Assembly (NCBI GenBank): GCA_012295275.1
Contig: CM022665.1
Location: forward strand, 29,196,946-29,260,945
From: Chrysomallon squamiferum
Lineage: Eukaryota; Mollusca; Gastropoda; Neomphalida; Peltospiridae
Reading direction: 5' to 3'
Length of the DNA stretch: 64,000 bases
Positions 1 to 48,009 of the stretch are shown piece by piece. Numbering within the stretch: position 1 is the first letter of the stretch; each line of letters opens with the position of its first letter. The notes beneath the pieces were generated by a model. That model was not told where the DNA came from. It did no database searches and saw only the letters and a list, made by a program, of their open reading frames with translations. Made by a program: the position numbers and the translations under genes.

Positions 1-1116
<1,116 letters not shown>

Positions 1117-1283
1117 ATGGACGCTGAAGATTTCAGAAAAAAGCTTTTGGACCATTTTCACGGCGGATGTGTCTCTGTAACGTTATCACTAGCACGAGAG
1201 ACTGGTGTCCTGGGTGTGTTTTATGCTGCTGATTGCCCTTTGACCGTAGAAGAAATAGCAAAGCGTAGTAATTCAAAGGAACG
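1117..1283 (+). CDS. Methyltransferase exon 1
   Basis: Starts at ATG (MDAEDFRKKLLDHFHG...) and encodes residues 1-55 plus two bases of codon 56. Donor is CG|GTATTA. Encodes the first part of the N-terminal helical/winged-helix region. Confidence 0.8.
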
Positions 1284-2993
1284 GTATTAAAATGATAATT
1301 TTATCACTGTTTAACCTGTCTCCACAAATAAATTAATGACAATCTCTACACAGACACACACACACAAACACACACCTATATAACTGAAAGAGATTCAATA
1401 CGCTTATTTCTGCAAGCATATTTCCTGAAAATGTCTTTACGTCATTTTTTGTTACATATAGCAATTAATTGTTGTAACTCTTTTGGTATAATGAAATGTC
1501 GTTATGCCAATCTTGTCACATGTTGTAACTATGACTATTCTTAATATAATATTCTTGTAACAACAATATATCAGTTAAAAAAAAATATAATAATAACAAA
1601 ATAAAAACATTTTATGCCAATGTTATCACATGCTATATCTATAATTATTCTTGTCATAAAAATATATCAACAAAATATCTTTATATCGATATTATTACAT
1701 ACTACATATTCGTCTATATGCAGCTATGTTAAAGAACTATTAGGTGCCCTTGTATCGGCTGGTGCGGTTCAGATATCAGAAGATTCGACGTATTTTCATG
1801 TCCCCGAAGATCACAAAAGTGCACTGCGTGAATTCTCAGTTATGTGTTCATTTCCTACCCATCTTGCTGAGAGGATGCAACCGCTAGTTCAGTGTTTTAA
1901 ACAGGACGGACCGTTTGGTAAGAGTTAATATTATCTTGACTGACGTTATTCCAGTTCCAGTCTCAGTAAAAAATATCCCATAGCTGTACAACTGATGCTA
2001 TACAATACTTTAATGATGAACGTATTTAATTCTATTCTAGGGTTTGAATATTCCCAGTTTTCTTCCATTTGCACGTACATAAACGACTGCAAAAACTTCG
2101 ATGTCACTGACATTATAGAGAAAGAAATTCTTCCCTACGTTCCTGGGTTACAGGTCAAACTTGGTAACAAATATTTAATCAATTAATCAATTAAATTATT
2201 TTAAGACGTTTATTTACAGTTACGAAAATATATTATCCTATATTTACAAATAATTATATGCACTCATTTTGGCACTTGCACACACTCACGTTGCATTCAG
2301 AATCTAAGTTGATACTGGTGTTCTACAATATGCTGTCAATGCCTAAAGAATAATAATTGTTTTATTTCAAATTATTTTGTTTTTTGTATATGTGCACAAT
2401 ATAACCTGTGTCAATATAATAATATTTCAGAGGCTGGGATAGATGTTTTAGAACTCGGGTGTAATACAGGAAATCTTCTCATTGAACTAGCTAAACGATT
2501 TCCCAAATCAAGATTTGTTGGCGGAGACATCGTCGAAGAATCAGTCAAAACCGGAAATGACACAGCTTCCGCTGAGAACCTTACTAACATCCGGTTTGAA
2601 AAACTCGACGTCATGGATTTGCCTGACAATTTAACGGAAGCATTTGATTGGTGTCTTATCCAAGATGTCGTCCACGATTTGCCTGATCCCGAGAAAGCTT
2701 TATCAGAGATTTACAGATGCCTGAAGCCAGGGCAGATATTCAGCATGTTTGATTGCTGTTTGAAAGGAAGTATGGCAGATATGGCGAACAACATGCACGC
2801 CTGTTTCTATTATATCAGCAGTTCCTTCATATGTCTTCCGTCTAGTTTTACGCAAGCCGATTCGGCCGCCAACGGAGCACTGTGGAAGATAGAAACTGTG
2901 AGGAAAACGATTTTCAAATCTCGGTTCAAAATCGTTAATGAAATAAGTAGTGAAAAGGATCAGTTCGTCGTCCATTTTATTTGTGAAAAATAG
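1117..2993 (+). CDS. Class I SAM-dependent methyltransferase, Rv2258c-like (four exons)
   Basis: Spliced CDS join(1117..1283,1724..1917,2041..2163,2431..2993), 1047 nt, 348 residues; all four exons join in phase with GT-AG introns. Residues 1-90 look like a winged-helix/dimerisation region (ARETGVLGVFYAADCPLTVEEIA, then YVKELLGALVSAGAV), the arrangement seen in Rv2258c-type and O-methyltransferase-type enzymes. The Rossmann methyltransferase core lies in the last exon: motif I VLELGCNTGNL at 167-177 binds the SAM methionine end, GGD about 20 residues later supplies the acidic residue for the ribose, and a DLPDPEKALSEIYRCLKPG stretch is the usual class I helix before strand 5. Length is close to the roughly 350 residues I recall for Rv2258c. 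The substrate cannot be read from sequence. Probably a soluble cytosolic enzyme, as no signal peptide or membrane segment is visible. A polyadenylation signal lies about 75 bases after the stop. Confidence 0.85.
1284..1723 (+). other. Methyltransferase intron 1 with a diverged tandem duplication
   Basis: Contains two similar blocks 110 bases apart, beginning TTATGCCAATCTTGTCACATG near 1502 and TTATGCCAATGTTATCACATG near 1612, each continuing into an ACTATTCTT/AATTATTCTT stretch. No coding potential between the splice sites. Confidence 0.6.
1724..1917 (+). CDS. Methyltransferase exon 2
   Basis: Acceptor TATATGCAG, donor GTAAGA. Encodes residues 57-120, the second half of the winged-helix region (KELLGALVSAGAVQISED) and the linker toward the catalytic domain. 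Confidence 0.85.
2041..2163 (+). CDS. Methyltransferase exon 3
   Basis: Acceptor TTCTATTCTAG, donor GTAACA. Encodes residues 122-161, ending EKEILPYVPGLQVKL, the lead-in to the Rossmann fold. Codon 121 (Gly) is split across the upstream junction. Confidence 0.82.
2431..2993 (+). CDS. Methyltransferase exon 4 (catalytic core)
   Basis: Acceptor AATATTTCAG, stop TAG. Carries the whole SAM-binding core and the C-terminal segment (KIVNEISSEKDQFVVHFICEK). It is read from the acceptor; the ATG at 2613 is internal. Confidence 0.9.
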
Positions 2994-3067
2994 GATTAGA
3001 AAAAAAGAAAAAATTCAAAATATACGAAATATATGATTCCATTTTATCTCTTCTTCTTTAACTATTA

Positions 3068-3077
3068 AATAAATAAA
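3068..3077 (+). terminator. Polyadenylation signals of the methyltransferase gene
   Basis: Two overlapping AATAAA hexamers about 75-85 bases after the stop codon. Position is right for a short 3' UTR, but AATAAA is common in DNA this AT-rich. Confidence 0.45.
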
Positions 3078-3588
3078 CAAAAATTAGTATTTTAATGACC
3101 TATAAATGTAAGTCACTTTCTGATGCATTTTAATGACGGAAGTTTGACATTGCTGGCTTAATCGGTTTTAGTTTACTTTCTATTTGTTCTTTAATTTATT
3201 CAACTTGTTCTTTTGAAATAGAAAATAAAAAAGATAATCCATGAAATATTACTTTTATATTTTCTTTCTTTTTTTATTTATTTATTTATTTATTTTTATT
3301 TTATTTTATTTTTTTTATTTTTTTTTTACTTCTTTTAAACCAGGTTACTGTTAACTGCACTTCGATTTTTAAGTAGTTTATAACGGAACTGAAATACAAG
3401 ATTCTACACACATAAACAATACATGTATAAAATAATAAAAATACATTTAATTCCAAATCTAAAATATTACTGTGTCTATTCAACACGTCTAATACAGTTT
3501 ACATAACGCTGCATTTGAAGATTTTACACTTAGTAATGGTAAATATGTGCCATCCTTTTTTCATTTATTTTAATGTAAATATAAAAAC

Positions 3589-3783
<195 letters not shown>

Positions 3784-3869
3784 CGGTTTTATTGATTCTT
3801 GTTCATTCTCTAATTCGTGCATTTCAAATTAAAATACATTAAATTTATCTGGACAAGTGGAAATCAATA

Positions 3870-4010
3870 AACAAGTCGTGTCAAATAAGAGGCATAACTC
3901 CTGCAAAACAGAGTAGTCTTTGTTTCATCTGGCTTACCTCCTGTTACATCGAAGATCGTCAAAAGCTCTTGTAAACAAACATAAGGCCTGCTTTAAAGCA
4001 GAACTAGATA
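3870..4010. repeat. Possible dispersed molluscan repeat fragment
   Basis: Includes GAGGCATAACTCCTGCAAAA. Phrases of this kind (...GGCATAACTC.TG.CAAAA) recur in dispersed repeats of bivalve and gastropod genomes as I remember them. No termini or target-site duplication were identified. Confidence 0.25.
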
Positions 4011-4486
4011 TAAATATCTCTATGATGTAAATAGTTCAGTTATTAAATTCAGCTAGAAACGAATGGTAAAAGAGAAGAATTTGAGATATAATGCGTATGT
4101 ATTCCCGTTCACATGGTAGTAACTGTAAACTGATAAAAGTCGTTAAAAGGAAATGGCGTTAGTTAGGTTTTCACTTTTACATCACATCATAGAATTAACA
4201 TTAATATTTTAATAAGAATTTCCTGTACGCCTAACATAGTTCAAATGTTTGTATTTATGTTGCTTAATATTTCAAATTAATTATCGTTATGCTTATTACC
4301 AAAGTCAGAGTTACAAGTACAGATTTAACGATTCAGAAATAAAGGTGTCAATTAGTGCAAGAAAAAAAAAAAAAAAAAAAAAAAAAAAGATGACCTGTAC
4401 GAAAAAAACAATTTCAGAACTATTCCAAGAAAATAAAGGTAGCTAAAAGGTCTTAAGATGTTTCGTGTTTATTTTTGTGTGTGGGT

Positions 4487-4579
4487 TACTATTACTATAC
4501 TACTACTACTGCTACTACTACTAGTAAAACTACTACTACTACTACTACTATTACTACTACTACTACTACTACTACTACA
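4487..4579. repeat. (ACT)n trinucleotide repeat, interrupted
   Basis: TACTACTAC repeats with CTG, AGT and ATT interruptions. Confidence 0.9.
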
Positions 4580-5250
4580 AGAATAATAATAACTGCAACA
4601 ACAATAAAAATAAAAGGTTGCTGAATGCATTTTCTTTTATTTCTTGTCATCATTTGGTACACAGAAATATAAAATATCCCTGACAGATTGAAGCTACCGT
4701 AACTTTACAAATGTGTATTCCGTGTGTCGGTGGCTGTCAATATTTACTTACTTACTTACTTACTTACTTTATATTTACTTGTAATTTTTGAAAGAACACA
4801 ACAAAAAAAAAGAAAGAAATACAAACATGCATGCTTTCATTCTTATTATATTATAGTTATGCTTCGTTAACAAATATAGGTATGCAGGAAAAAATAAAAC
4901 AAAGAAACAAATGCTTAACAGCACCAAAACATTTAACATTTTATGTAAAATAATCATATATGTAATTTCGTATTTAATAATGTCACGACAGAAGAAAAAC
5001 CAAACGTCTGCCTAGGTTTAGTGTTATTGATTAAAAACGAGAATCATGTTTTGTAAACTCAATCATAAACAGGAAACCACATTCATCATTTTTGATACAC
5101 CAGACTGGCGGCATTGATTGAAACGTGTAACTTAGCAACTGTCTGCTTATATATAACATAATAATAATAATAATAACAATAACAACAACAACTCTGTAAC
5201 ATTGAATATTTCAAAGAATATTTAAAAATATGAGTGTACATATATAACAA

Positions 5251-5261
5251 TGATGATGATG

Positions 5262-5326
<65 letters not shown>

Positions 5327-5356
5327 TAATAATAATAATAATATTAATAATAATAA
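5251..5356. repeat. (ATG)n-(AAT)n trinucleotide repeat
   Basis: Begins as four ATG units and becomes about 30 AAT units with one frame slip and one ATT interruption. Confidence 0.95.
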
Positions 5357-5925
5357 AATTTAAAAAAGCAAAAACACATATTAATGTTGCTACCACATGT
5401 TGCTGCAACAAACTTAAGTTACACAATATCAGGTATTTTTTTTTTTAAATAAGATATTCTTATGATATTGGTCATAACGATTGCTTAAATAAATATCTTG
5501 CGTTTTTTTTCTTTTTTTTTTTTTTAAAATATAATATTGTTTGTACTCTCAAATTTAAAAAAATAAAAAATAAAAAGTATTGTTATTTAGGTTATGATAT
5601 CACAGTGTATAAAAATGAGCAATCTAGCTGACTGATTTGTCTAGGAGTGCCTAAATGTGCAAGATGTAAATAAAACACTCGTTCCTGCCACTCTGTAAAA
5701 GTAAACAGTATAACAATAATAATCACAGACAAAACTGGTTCTTACATATGTGGACGTCAACTTTTCAAACAGTTTTTTGAATGCTTATTTTGTTATGTCG
5801 CTGTGAGTTCAAAAATTTGTTAATTTTATATTTTTAGTTTTAAGGATTTTGTTTTTGTTTTTGTGGGTTTTGTTTGTGCTTTTTGGTGTGATTTTTTTTT
5901 TTTTTTTTTGGGGGTGTTTTTTTAT

Positions 5926-5956
<31 letters not shown>

Positions 5957-6589
5957 TTTTTTTAGCTGTTTTTTGGGGGGTTGTTCTGTTGCTGTGATGT
6001 TGGATTTCTGGAGTGTTTCTTTTTGTTGGCTTTTCTTTATATTTTATATAATTTTAAATAGGCGTAAAGTTCTAAAACTGCTAATTTTGTCGTGTAAAGT
6101 TTAAATATCTGTTAATACTTTTAATATGTTCTAACCCATATCCTGCACAAGTTTTACTCGTTTGTTTCTGGTGTTTGTTTCAGGTGTGCTTCGAGTCCAA
6201 GTTGCAGACGACATATGCACAAAAACTCGGGCACTGCCAAACGACAGACGACACACTAAGTGAATTTAATTGCACTGCATTGACTCATTTATCGTGTTTA
6301 CAACGTATTTCATATTGGACAACTCACAGATAACAGTCTGCATACTTAAAAACAAAAATGTTTTAGAGTTTTTAAGTTTAAATGGAATTAAAATATAAAT
6401 CGAATTTATCATAGTATTTATATTTTATTTTAATTTTAGATATGCTGTCATAATTTTATTTAGTTATTCATTTATTTATTTATTTATATTTATTTAGTCA
6501 TTTATATTTATTTATTCTTCTTCTTTTAATTTCCCTTAATATAATCAAGACTACTGAGTAGTTATTTAATTCTGGGATAAATTTTGCCA

Positions 6590-6642
6590 GTTGTTTTTTT
6601 TTTCTTCTTCTTCTTCTTCTTTTATTTCTTTCTATCTTTCCT

Positions 6643-6673
<31 letters not shown>

Positions 6674-6783
6674 GATTTTTTTTCTTCGTAATTTCCCTTG
6701 ACATAATCAAGATTACTGAGTAGTATCTAAGTAAACAAATTAGTTATCTCTTTAGGTTAAACAAAACTGACATCTTCTCCGTC

Positions 6784-6825
<42 letters not shown>

Positions 6826-6900
6826 GTATTTCATTTTCATTCTGACTGAAGGGGAGAAGTAGATGGGGGAAAAAGAAATTTAACTTTTTTTTTTTCTTTT
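6590..6900. repeat. Cluster of poly-T/CTT tracts
   Basis: T9 plus (CTT)n, then T runs of more than 20 (near 6652-6673) and about 39 (6786-6824), then T9-T11 runs. An ATTTCCCTTgACATAATCAAGAtTACTGAGTAG block at 6690-6723 repeats one at 6530-6562, so the poly-T lies inside a roughly 160-bp diverged tandem duplication. Confidence 0.75.
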
Positions 6901-7029
6901 TTTTTTTAATATCTTTCATGTACTTACTGGCCATCTCATAAACTATTTTCAATTTTGTTTTATTAAGATTTATAACAACAAACAAGATTTGTGTAATTGC
7001 ATAACGAGCAATTTAATAGCTTTACATTA

Positions 7030-7345
7030 AGAATTAAAGAAAATGTCCCAGGGCGGATCAACAGGGACGCCGTGCTGTTGGAAAAGTTGTGTGTTATCTG
7101 TTGCGTACAGCTAGATTAGCCCCGCCGGGTAAATTAACCGTTAAATCAGCTCGTTTCACTCTTGGCTTAACATCGGCTTGGTATGAAATCTCCTACAGGC
7201 CCATGAATATGTATGGTTGAATATTTGCGGGGTGTCCGCGTCACGTGACTGATATCAAGCTAGCCCGTGTATATACTATATGAACATAATACTATCAAGT
7301 GAAGTGAATATCGGCCGCCGATACAAACGTCGACTCCGGTAGTAA
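7030..7345 (+). promoter_or_regulatory. Probable promoter region of the SMOC-like gene
   Basis: Locally GC-richer and free of microsatellites, directly upstream of the first coding exon. It contains the 10-bp palindrome GTCACGTGAC at 7240-7249, which matches the E-box used by bHLH-Zip factors of the MITF/TFE and USF/MYC classes, and a TATATA stretch at 7270-7275. Several CpG-containing motifs follow (CGGCCGCCGAT, CGTCGACTCCGG), typical of a transcription-start neighbourhood. The start site is not determinable from sequence. Confidence 0.45.
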
Positions 7346-7591
7346 TGCAGCGGTGTGAATTTTATCCTTCTGTCAGAGCGTACGCCAGATAGCTGTTGGA
7401 TTTCCTTCTTTTTTTTTTTTTTTCTTTCTCTCTGCTTTTTTTTTTCTCTCCCCTATTTTCATTTCACTATCGCAATACTGTGTGTTCCCATTCATGGAAA
7501 GATGGATTCGCCACTTTTATTTCGTCATGGATGGAGAAAAATGTGATTCCATAGAGCAGGCTTGTTAAGATCGTTCGGGGAAGCCTCTAGG

Positions 7592-41871
<34,280 letters not shown>

Positions 41872-42194
41872 GCTGTTCACTTCATTTTGATGGACAAAAT
41901 AATCGAAGAGGAGTCTAGTATTGTTTAAAAGACGTCAAACACTTGCAAGACATTAGCACTTGCGGTCTTCTGCTTTCGTATATTCCACGAGAGTGTAACG
42001 AGACCATTGATTGGATGTTATGAGTTCATAACGTTGATTGGCTGATTTGAATCGTCGGTGCGATTGGATTGCATTGCATTTCGATTTTCTAATCGTGTTT
42101 GGATAACTAGATGCGATTAGAAAGCCAAGTTTAATATTGAACCGTATAATAACTCGTGTTACTTTTGGTTCTGCATGTACAACTATTTATTAAG

Positions 42195-42200
42195 AATAAA
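42195..42200 (+). terminator. Possible SMOC-like polyadenylation signal
   Basis: First clear AATAAA after the exon 13 stop, about 325 bases downstream. Only weak support, since the hexamer is frequent here and exon 13 may not be terminal. Confidence 0.25.
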
Positions 42201-42674
42201 CATTATATGTTGGGAATGTTAGCTCAAATAAGTCAAATTAATATCTGCTTGCTGAGAGTTACCATGTTTGAAAAGTACTGTATTTGATATAAAATAATCT
42301 TGGGGAAAAAAAATTACTTTTAAATAATTTTGTTTCAAATATGTCATGATCGTGAAGTATACCAATATTTTACTTAAAACTACATTACGTGTGTTATATA
42401 TACAAAGCCGTTACTTTATAATTAATATTCTGATTTGTTAAATTATCAAGAATCAGATTACACTTCATTATTATTTTCTTTTTAAATCATCATTAATGAA
42501 GTGATATATAAAATAAAAGCATAAAAATTAAGCATCTGTTAATGTTGTCATCTATAATTCATAAAATTTCCAGTCATTTAATAATGTGTAGCATTTTGGA
42601 TTTATTTATTTAATCGAAAATTAAAAACTCTTTAAGTGATGTTATATTAAACATTTTGTGGAACTTTAGTGAAC

Positions 42675-42712
<38 letters not shown>

Positions 42713-42941
42713 GATTAAATAAAACATTCTATCGATAATGGTACCTTTTGATAGTTTCTTTAATATTAATAAGGCAAAGGCTTGTGAATTATTTTTTTCA
42801 AACTCTTTTTATAAGTACACTGCCAAAGGCATATAAATAAACTGTGTAATATTTAATTTATAGATGTACATAGTGTTTAATATACAATGTGAATGCATTA
42901 TAGTGTATATTATAGCGAAACAATCGAGTATAGAAATTGTA

Positions 42942-43019
42942 CAAAATACGTATATTTTCTAATATTTATTAATTAAAAGCAAAATACGTATATTCTCTAA
43001 TATTTATTAATTAAAAGCA
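42942..43019. repeat. 38-bp tandem duplication
   Basis: Two adjacent copies of a 38-base unit beginning CAAAATACGTATATT and ending TTAATTAAAAG, differing at one base; a recent duplication. Confidence 0.95.
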
Positions 43020-44706
43020 ATAAGCATATATTATAAGAAATCAAAATTAATAAATTTATAAGAACAATACAAAAACACTACTTTTGATTTATATTTCTAT
43101 GAAATGCAATAACAATTAAAATATTTGAAATTACACAATTTCTTTAATTAATCCAATACTTGAGAGGCTTTTCTTCTTTTTTTTAAATTTATTTATTTAT
43201 TTTCATTTCCCCCCTCAAAAAAAATAAAAATAAAAAATAAATAAATAAATAAATAAATAAAAACTTAGAGCTGTAAATTGTAACGATCAAAATATCATTA
43301 CTCAACCTTCACTTAAATAGGATTCGAAAAATAAAAAAAATAAAAAAATAAAAAAATCTTTGGGATTGGCGCATATAAGTGTTTTATATCAGTACACTGT
43401 GGTTGAATGTTATTTTGAGTTACATTAGTGAGAGCAAAAATCTGTTCAAACATATACAGTTCTAAAAGTCAAGTAGCTACTATTGATCCATAGACAAAGA
43501 CACTGGTTAGGTATAACGAAACCACAGACAAATGATACGTTGAAACAATTAGAAATGAATAGTTACGTTACTCATATTTTTTTTATTTTTTTTTTATCAG
43601 ACACTTAAAGCTTATGTTTCAAACGATATCAAACATTTATATTAATTGGTGGCAAAGCTCAGTCAAAATGGTTGTCTGTCTGGTCTCACTGTTACTGATA
43701 TTTACAAGTTAAATAATATCCATGTTCTTATAATATCAATTGCATGTTAGTGTCATCGTCGTAAAATGCATGATTTTATTGTGTTACTGATTAATTCACT
43801 TTGTTTCTGCACCACTGTTGTTTTGGAGTTTTTTGGGGGTTCCCCACACACACACACTTATTGCAGCAATGCAGTTTCCGAATGGCACCGTTCAACTGAG
43901 CACATACTTACTATTAATTCAAATTCATCTTTTTAAAGATTAACCGATACAAAAAAATAAAAATAAAAATATTTAAATAAATTAATTAATTAAAAAATAA
44001 TACAAAAATAAAATAAAAATAAAAATGATAAAATAAAAATAGATTGAGAAAATCTTTTAAAAAATGTTTTTACATTTTTTTTTTTTTTTTTTTTCTTTTA
44101 TGACATATAATCTAAAAGATTTTTCTTATAAAACAAAGACCCTCCTGAAAAACTTACGAATTCAAAGTATATTTGAAAAAGATAACTTTTTAAAATCCTG
44201 TATCTACATACATTTTTATTTTATTTTTTATTTTTTATTTTTTTTAAATGTCGAGATTTAATATGCGTTTGATTGGAACTAAATATATAACAGGTTTAAT
44301 TATTCATAAACTAAAATACGTTGTTTAACAAAAAGTCGTTGATTTTGACTCCCTACTAAAGTTTTAAATATCGGTCTTTTGCAGCTGATCAGTTGACATG
44401 AGTGCCTAGATCGGGGACTGCACGTGCTTTTCGTGTTGCTATGGACCAATAGGAGTGTTCCTAAGATGACGGTAGCTGAAATTCATGCATGATTGACCAA
44501 ACGAATCTGTGTTTTGTTGCCAGTGATATAGGCTTATTTACTCACATTATGAATTAAATGTTTCTGTTTAAACAGTTGTATGTGAATTATTAGTATGTAA
44601 ATAACTTTGTGTGCTTTGAGTAAATCATTCTAACTACAAGACGATGGCTGTGGTAATGATTTCATCTGGTTTAATGTTTAGACAATGACGTCAAATGTAT
44701 GAACTG

Positions 44707-44708
44707 TC

Positions 44709-44760
<52 letters not shown>

Positions 44761-45015
44761 TTTTAATCTAACTCAGCTACTTCAGGAAACAGGATATGTC
44801 GTGACATACTTCAAAATATATTTCCTTCATTGGCTTTAGAATAAAAAGTTAAACATTCTTTTACGGCCAAGCTTTAAATTCTAATTTACTAAATTTAGCT
44901 ATAAACTAACTTTCCCATGCATGTGGATAATGAAATAAAAATAAAGAAAACAAATTCTCTAAGCAGGATGTGTTATAATTTCGAACAGTTCAAAGGCTTT
45001 TACATTTAATTTTTC

Positions 45016-45063
<48 letters not shown>
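44707..45063. repeat. Pair of (TTA)n arrays
   Basis: (TTA)n at 44707-44757 and again at 45019-45063. Confidence 0.95.
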
Positions 45064-45454
45064 TATCTTATCGTCATATTTCAAAAAATTTAGTTAGACT
45101 TTTATTTTATTTTATTTTCCCGTTAAGGCTTAGACCGGTGACAGATACAAATATCGATTGTCAGAGACTGCTTATAACATAACTAACATCGATTGTCAAT
45201 AGTTGAATATTGATATTAAAATATACTAACGGATATTTCGTTTTTATCATTAAAAAAAAAAAAAAAAAAAAAAAATGTAATGGAAGTACCTGCGGTTATC
45301 AAAGTTGTTTTAATGGTACAGTTGATACGATATACATACATACACAGTCATTCGTTGAAAATCGATATAGATCGACGAAGAAAGACTGAAGTTTTCCGTT
45401 GGAAATTAGTATATGACATTATATTGATGTCTGGTTCTATTCGTTTAATTTTAC

Positions 45455-45456
<2 letters not shown>

Positions 45457-45511
<55 letters not shown>
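45457..45511. repeat. (ATT)n microsatellite
   Basis: About 18 uninterrupted ATT units. Confidence 0.97.
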
Positions 45512-45513
<2 letters not shown>

Positions 45514-46004
45514 TTTAAATTTATTTGATTTTTGATAAATGACAAAATATGGGAAAACAATGCTATGTAAAAATTGCTGATTTCAGATACATAATGATTT
45601 ATTTAACTCTTTTATATCTCATTTTATTAGCTTTCGTTTATTTTAGTTTTTGATTAACATTTTATTATTATCTTAAAGTTAGGTAGGTAAAAGCAAAGAC
45701 TATCTGCTTTTTCTCGTTTATGATTTATTTATTGTGTACATTTTGCTGAATAAAATTGGTCGTTGGTATTTTTAATTACTGTATTTTAGACTGTATTAAT
45801 GATTGTGTTATCAAACAGAAAATGCTACTATTATGTGGTGTTTTTATCAAATGATGCTACATTTCTTTTGTACAGACAAAGTCATAATGTTTTTGTTTCG
45901 TTTTCATTTTATGTATTTCGTAGAACTGTTGCAAAAACCGTCTGTCCAGAGCTAAATAAACGTTTTTGTCAATTTTGTTGTTTTTTTTTTTTGTTTTATT
46001 CACT

Positions 46005-46036
<32 letters not shown>

Positions 46037-46085
46037 TTATTAATAAAAAAAAAATAATCTCATGACAGAAAGAGAGATATGATTT

Positions 46086-46117
<32 letters not shown>

Positions 46118-46590
46118 CTGTTTTGTTAAGATTAAAAAAAGGTTATTCGGAAGTCGGGCAGATCGTTCTGACACGTTAATCATTTAGCCGTTTGTTTGAA
46201 GAAAAGACGAGAAAACACTGTCACTCATTGCTAGTCTTTATTCACACAAATCCGCTGTACAAAATCTCTGTTTTGACATGTTTCATCAACAGCAAAATGT
46301 AACAAATCGCCGTCACACACAAAGAGTATCTGGTGCTAAAACAGGATTGGGAGTTGCTGCCAGTGTTTTGCACGTTTGCTCAGAAATATGAAACTTGCAT
46401 AAGAAACGAGGAAAGGTCAAATAATGGTGTTCTCGGAAACAAACGATAACATGTCGCATTGATACTGTATGAATAGATCGACAAGTTAATCCGAAACCAG
46501 ACACCACTAAGATGTCAAAGCACATCATCACTAAATCCTTGCTATCGATTAAAGAAAACAAATTTATTTTTCCATTCGAAAAAAAAAAAA

Positions 46591-46591
<1 letters not shown>

Positions 46592-46641
<50 letters not shown>

Positions 46642-46677
46642 TAAATAAATAAAAAAATAAATAAATAAATAAATAAA
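46592..46677. repeat. (AAT)n-(AAAT)n microsatellite
   Basis: About 15 AAT units followed by AAAT units with one AAAAAAT interruption. Confidence 0.95.
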
Positions 46678-47978
46678 TTTTAAAAATATTTTAAAAATTA
46701 TGTAATAAAATAAAACTGCCAGTGCTCGTTGGTGTTGACAGTTAATTACACTAGCAGATTCGGCTGTAATGTAACCTTTCAACACCATTGTAGTAACATA
46801 AGAGAGTGCGATTCTTCCAGTCCAGTGCATTACTATTCGCTACTCTTTTCTTTTTTCTGTAACTGACACTATTCCGACAAGCTGCAAGTAACATGTCTAA
46901 CCGCATCAGTGTGACAGAAACTTGAACTGCTAGGGCCACTGCGTGCACTGGTAACAGAAACATGATTTGGAAGAAAACGTTCGCTGACAACCACTGAAAT
47001 AAACTTGTAAAGTAACCACACAAATAAAACAAAGTAAACTGAAGTCCATCATCAAAAGTGCACCAGTTTATTACATCATAGTATTACGGTTATTTTTCAT
47101 CGTTATTATTTTAATGTTTTAACTTTAGGGGTACGAGCCAAGTCAACATTTTTTTAACTCTTGGGTGAAGGTAAAATAAAACGTCATATCACGTCAAGGT
47201 GACCTTCACTGTTACATATTTTATCTTGTCATTTAGCATGGTGTAAAGAAATCGGTGCTTATCATTTTATGACGTGTTTCATAATGTAACTATTGCAATG
47301 ACGTTGACCTTTTTAAATATGTGTGCATATTAATCTACCTGTTTAATGACAGCAGTCGGTGTGTGCTATTCAAAATTCATATTTTTATTATTAGTAGCAC
47401 ACATTGGTATCGTGACATGTCACGATGGCTTCTAAGAAACCATAATCACAAAAAGGGACAAATACCCCTCCCTCCCCAAAAATATACAACAGCAAGTAAT
47501 ATAAAATAAAAAAATAAGCACAAAAGAAAACAACCACGCAATCATACTAACCACAAAAAAAAATGAAGAGAAAAGCCACCACCACAAGATGTGACATTTG
47601 AGTAACTATACTTTGAGCGATTGATATATAATGATTGTCAGTTTGAGAGACTGACAATAGTGTGACTTATTTCTTCTAGCAACTGGGAGTCAGCGATTTA
47701 GAGCAACAGTATTTTGAAAATGTTAAGAAGAAATTAGTTTTAGTAAATTAATTTAGAAAAATTAAACCCATTATTCAGTTACATTTTGTAAGCTTTTTAT
47801 AATACTATACATTAAAAAGTGCTTGTGTGGTTATTTCATGTAGGCTCGAATAGCATGACAATTAAAATACGCAAACTTGGAACACAGTATACAAAAGATC
47901 GACACAGCTAGTCAAACACAAACTGTCCATGGCTCTCCGAGTGGTTTAGCTTACAAAATTACTTTCCAAGGTTCTTTT

Positions 47979-48009
<31 letters not shown>

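Noticed and set aside
2411-2975. Minus-strand frames opposite methyltransferase exon 4
   Set aside because: Antisense shadows of a coding exon with clear SAM-binding motifs.
46313-47032. Minus-strand frames of 82 and 93 codons
   Set aside because: No recognisable domain, no splice structure, and the second has an odd hydrophobic/basic mix typical of random frames; probably old repeat DNA.
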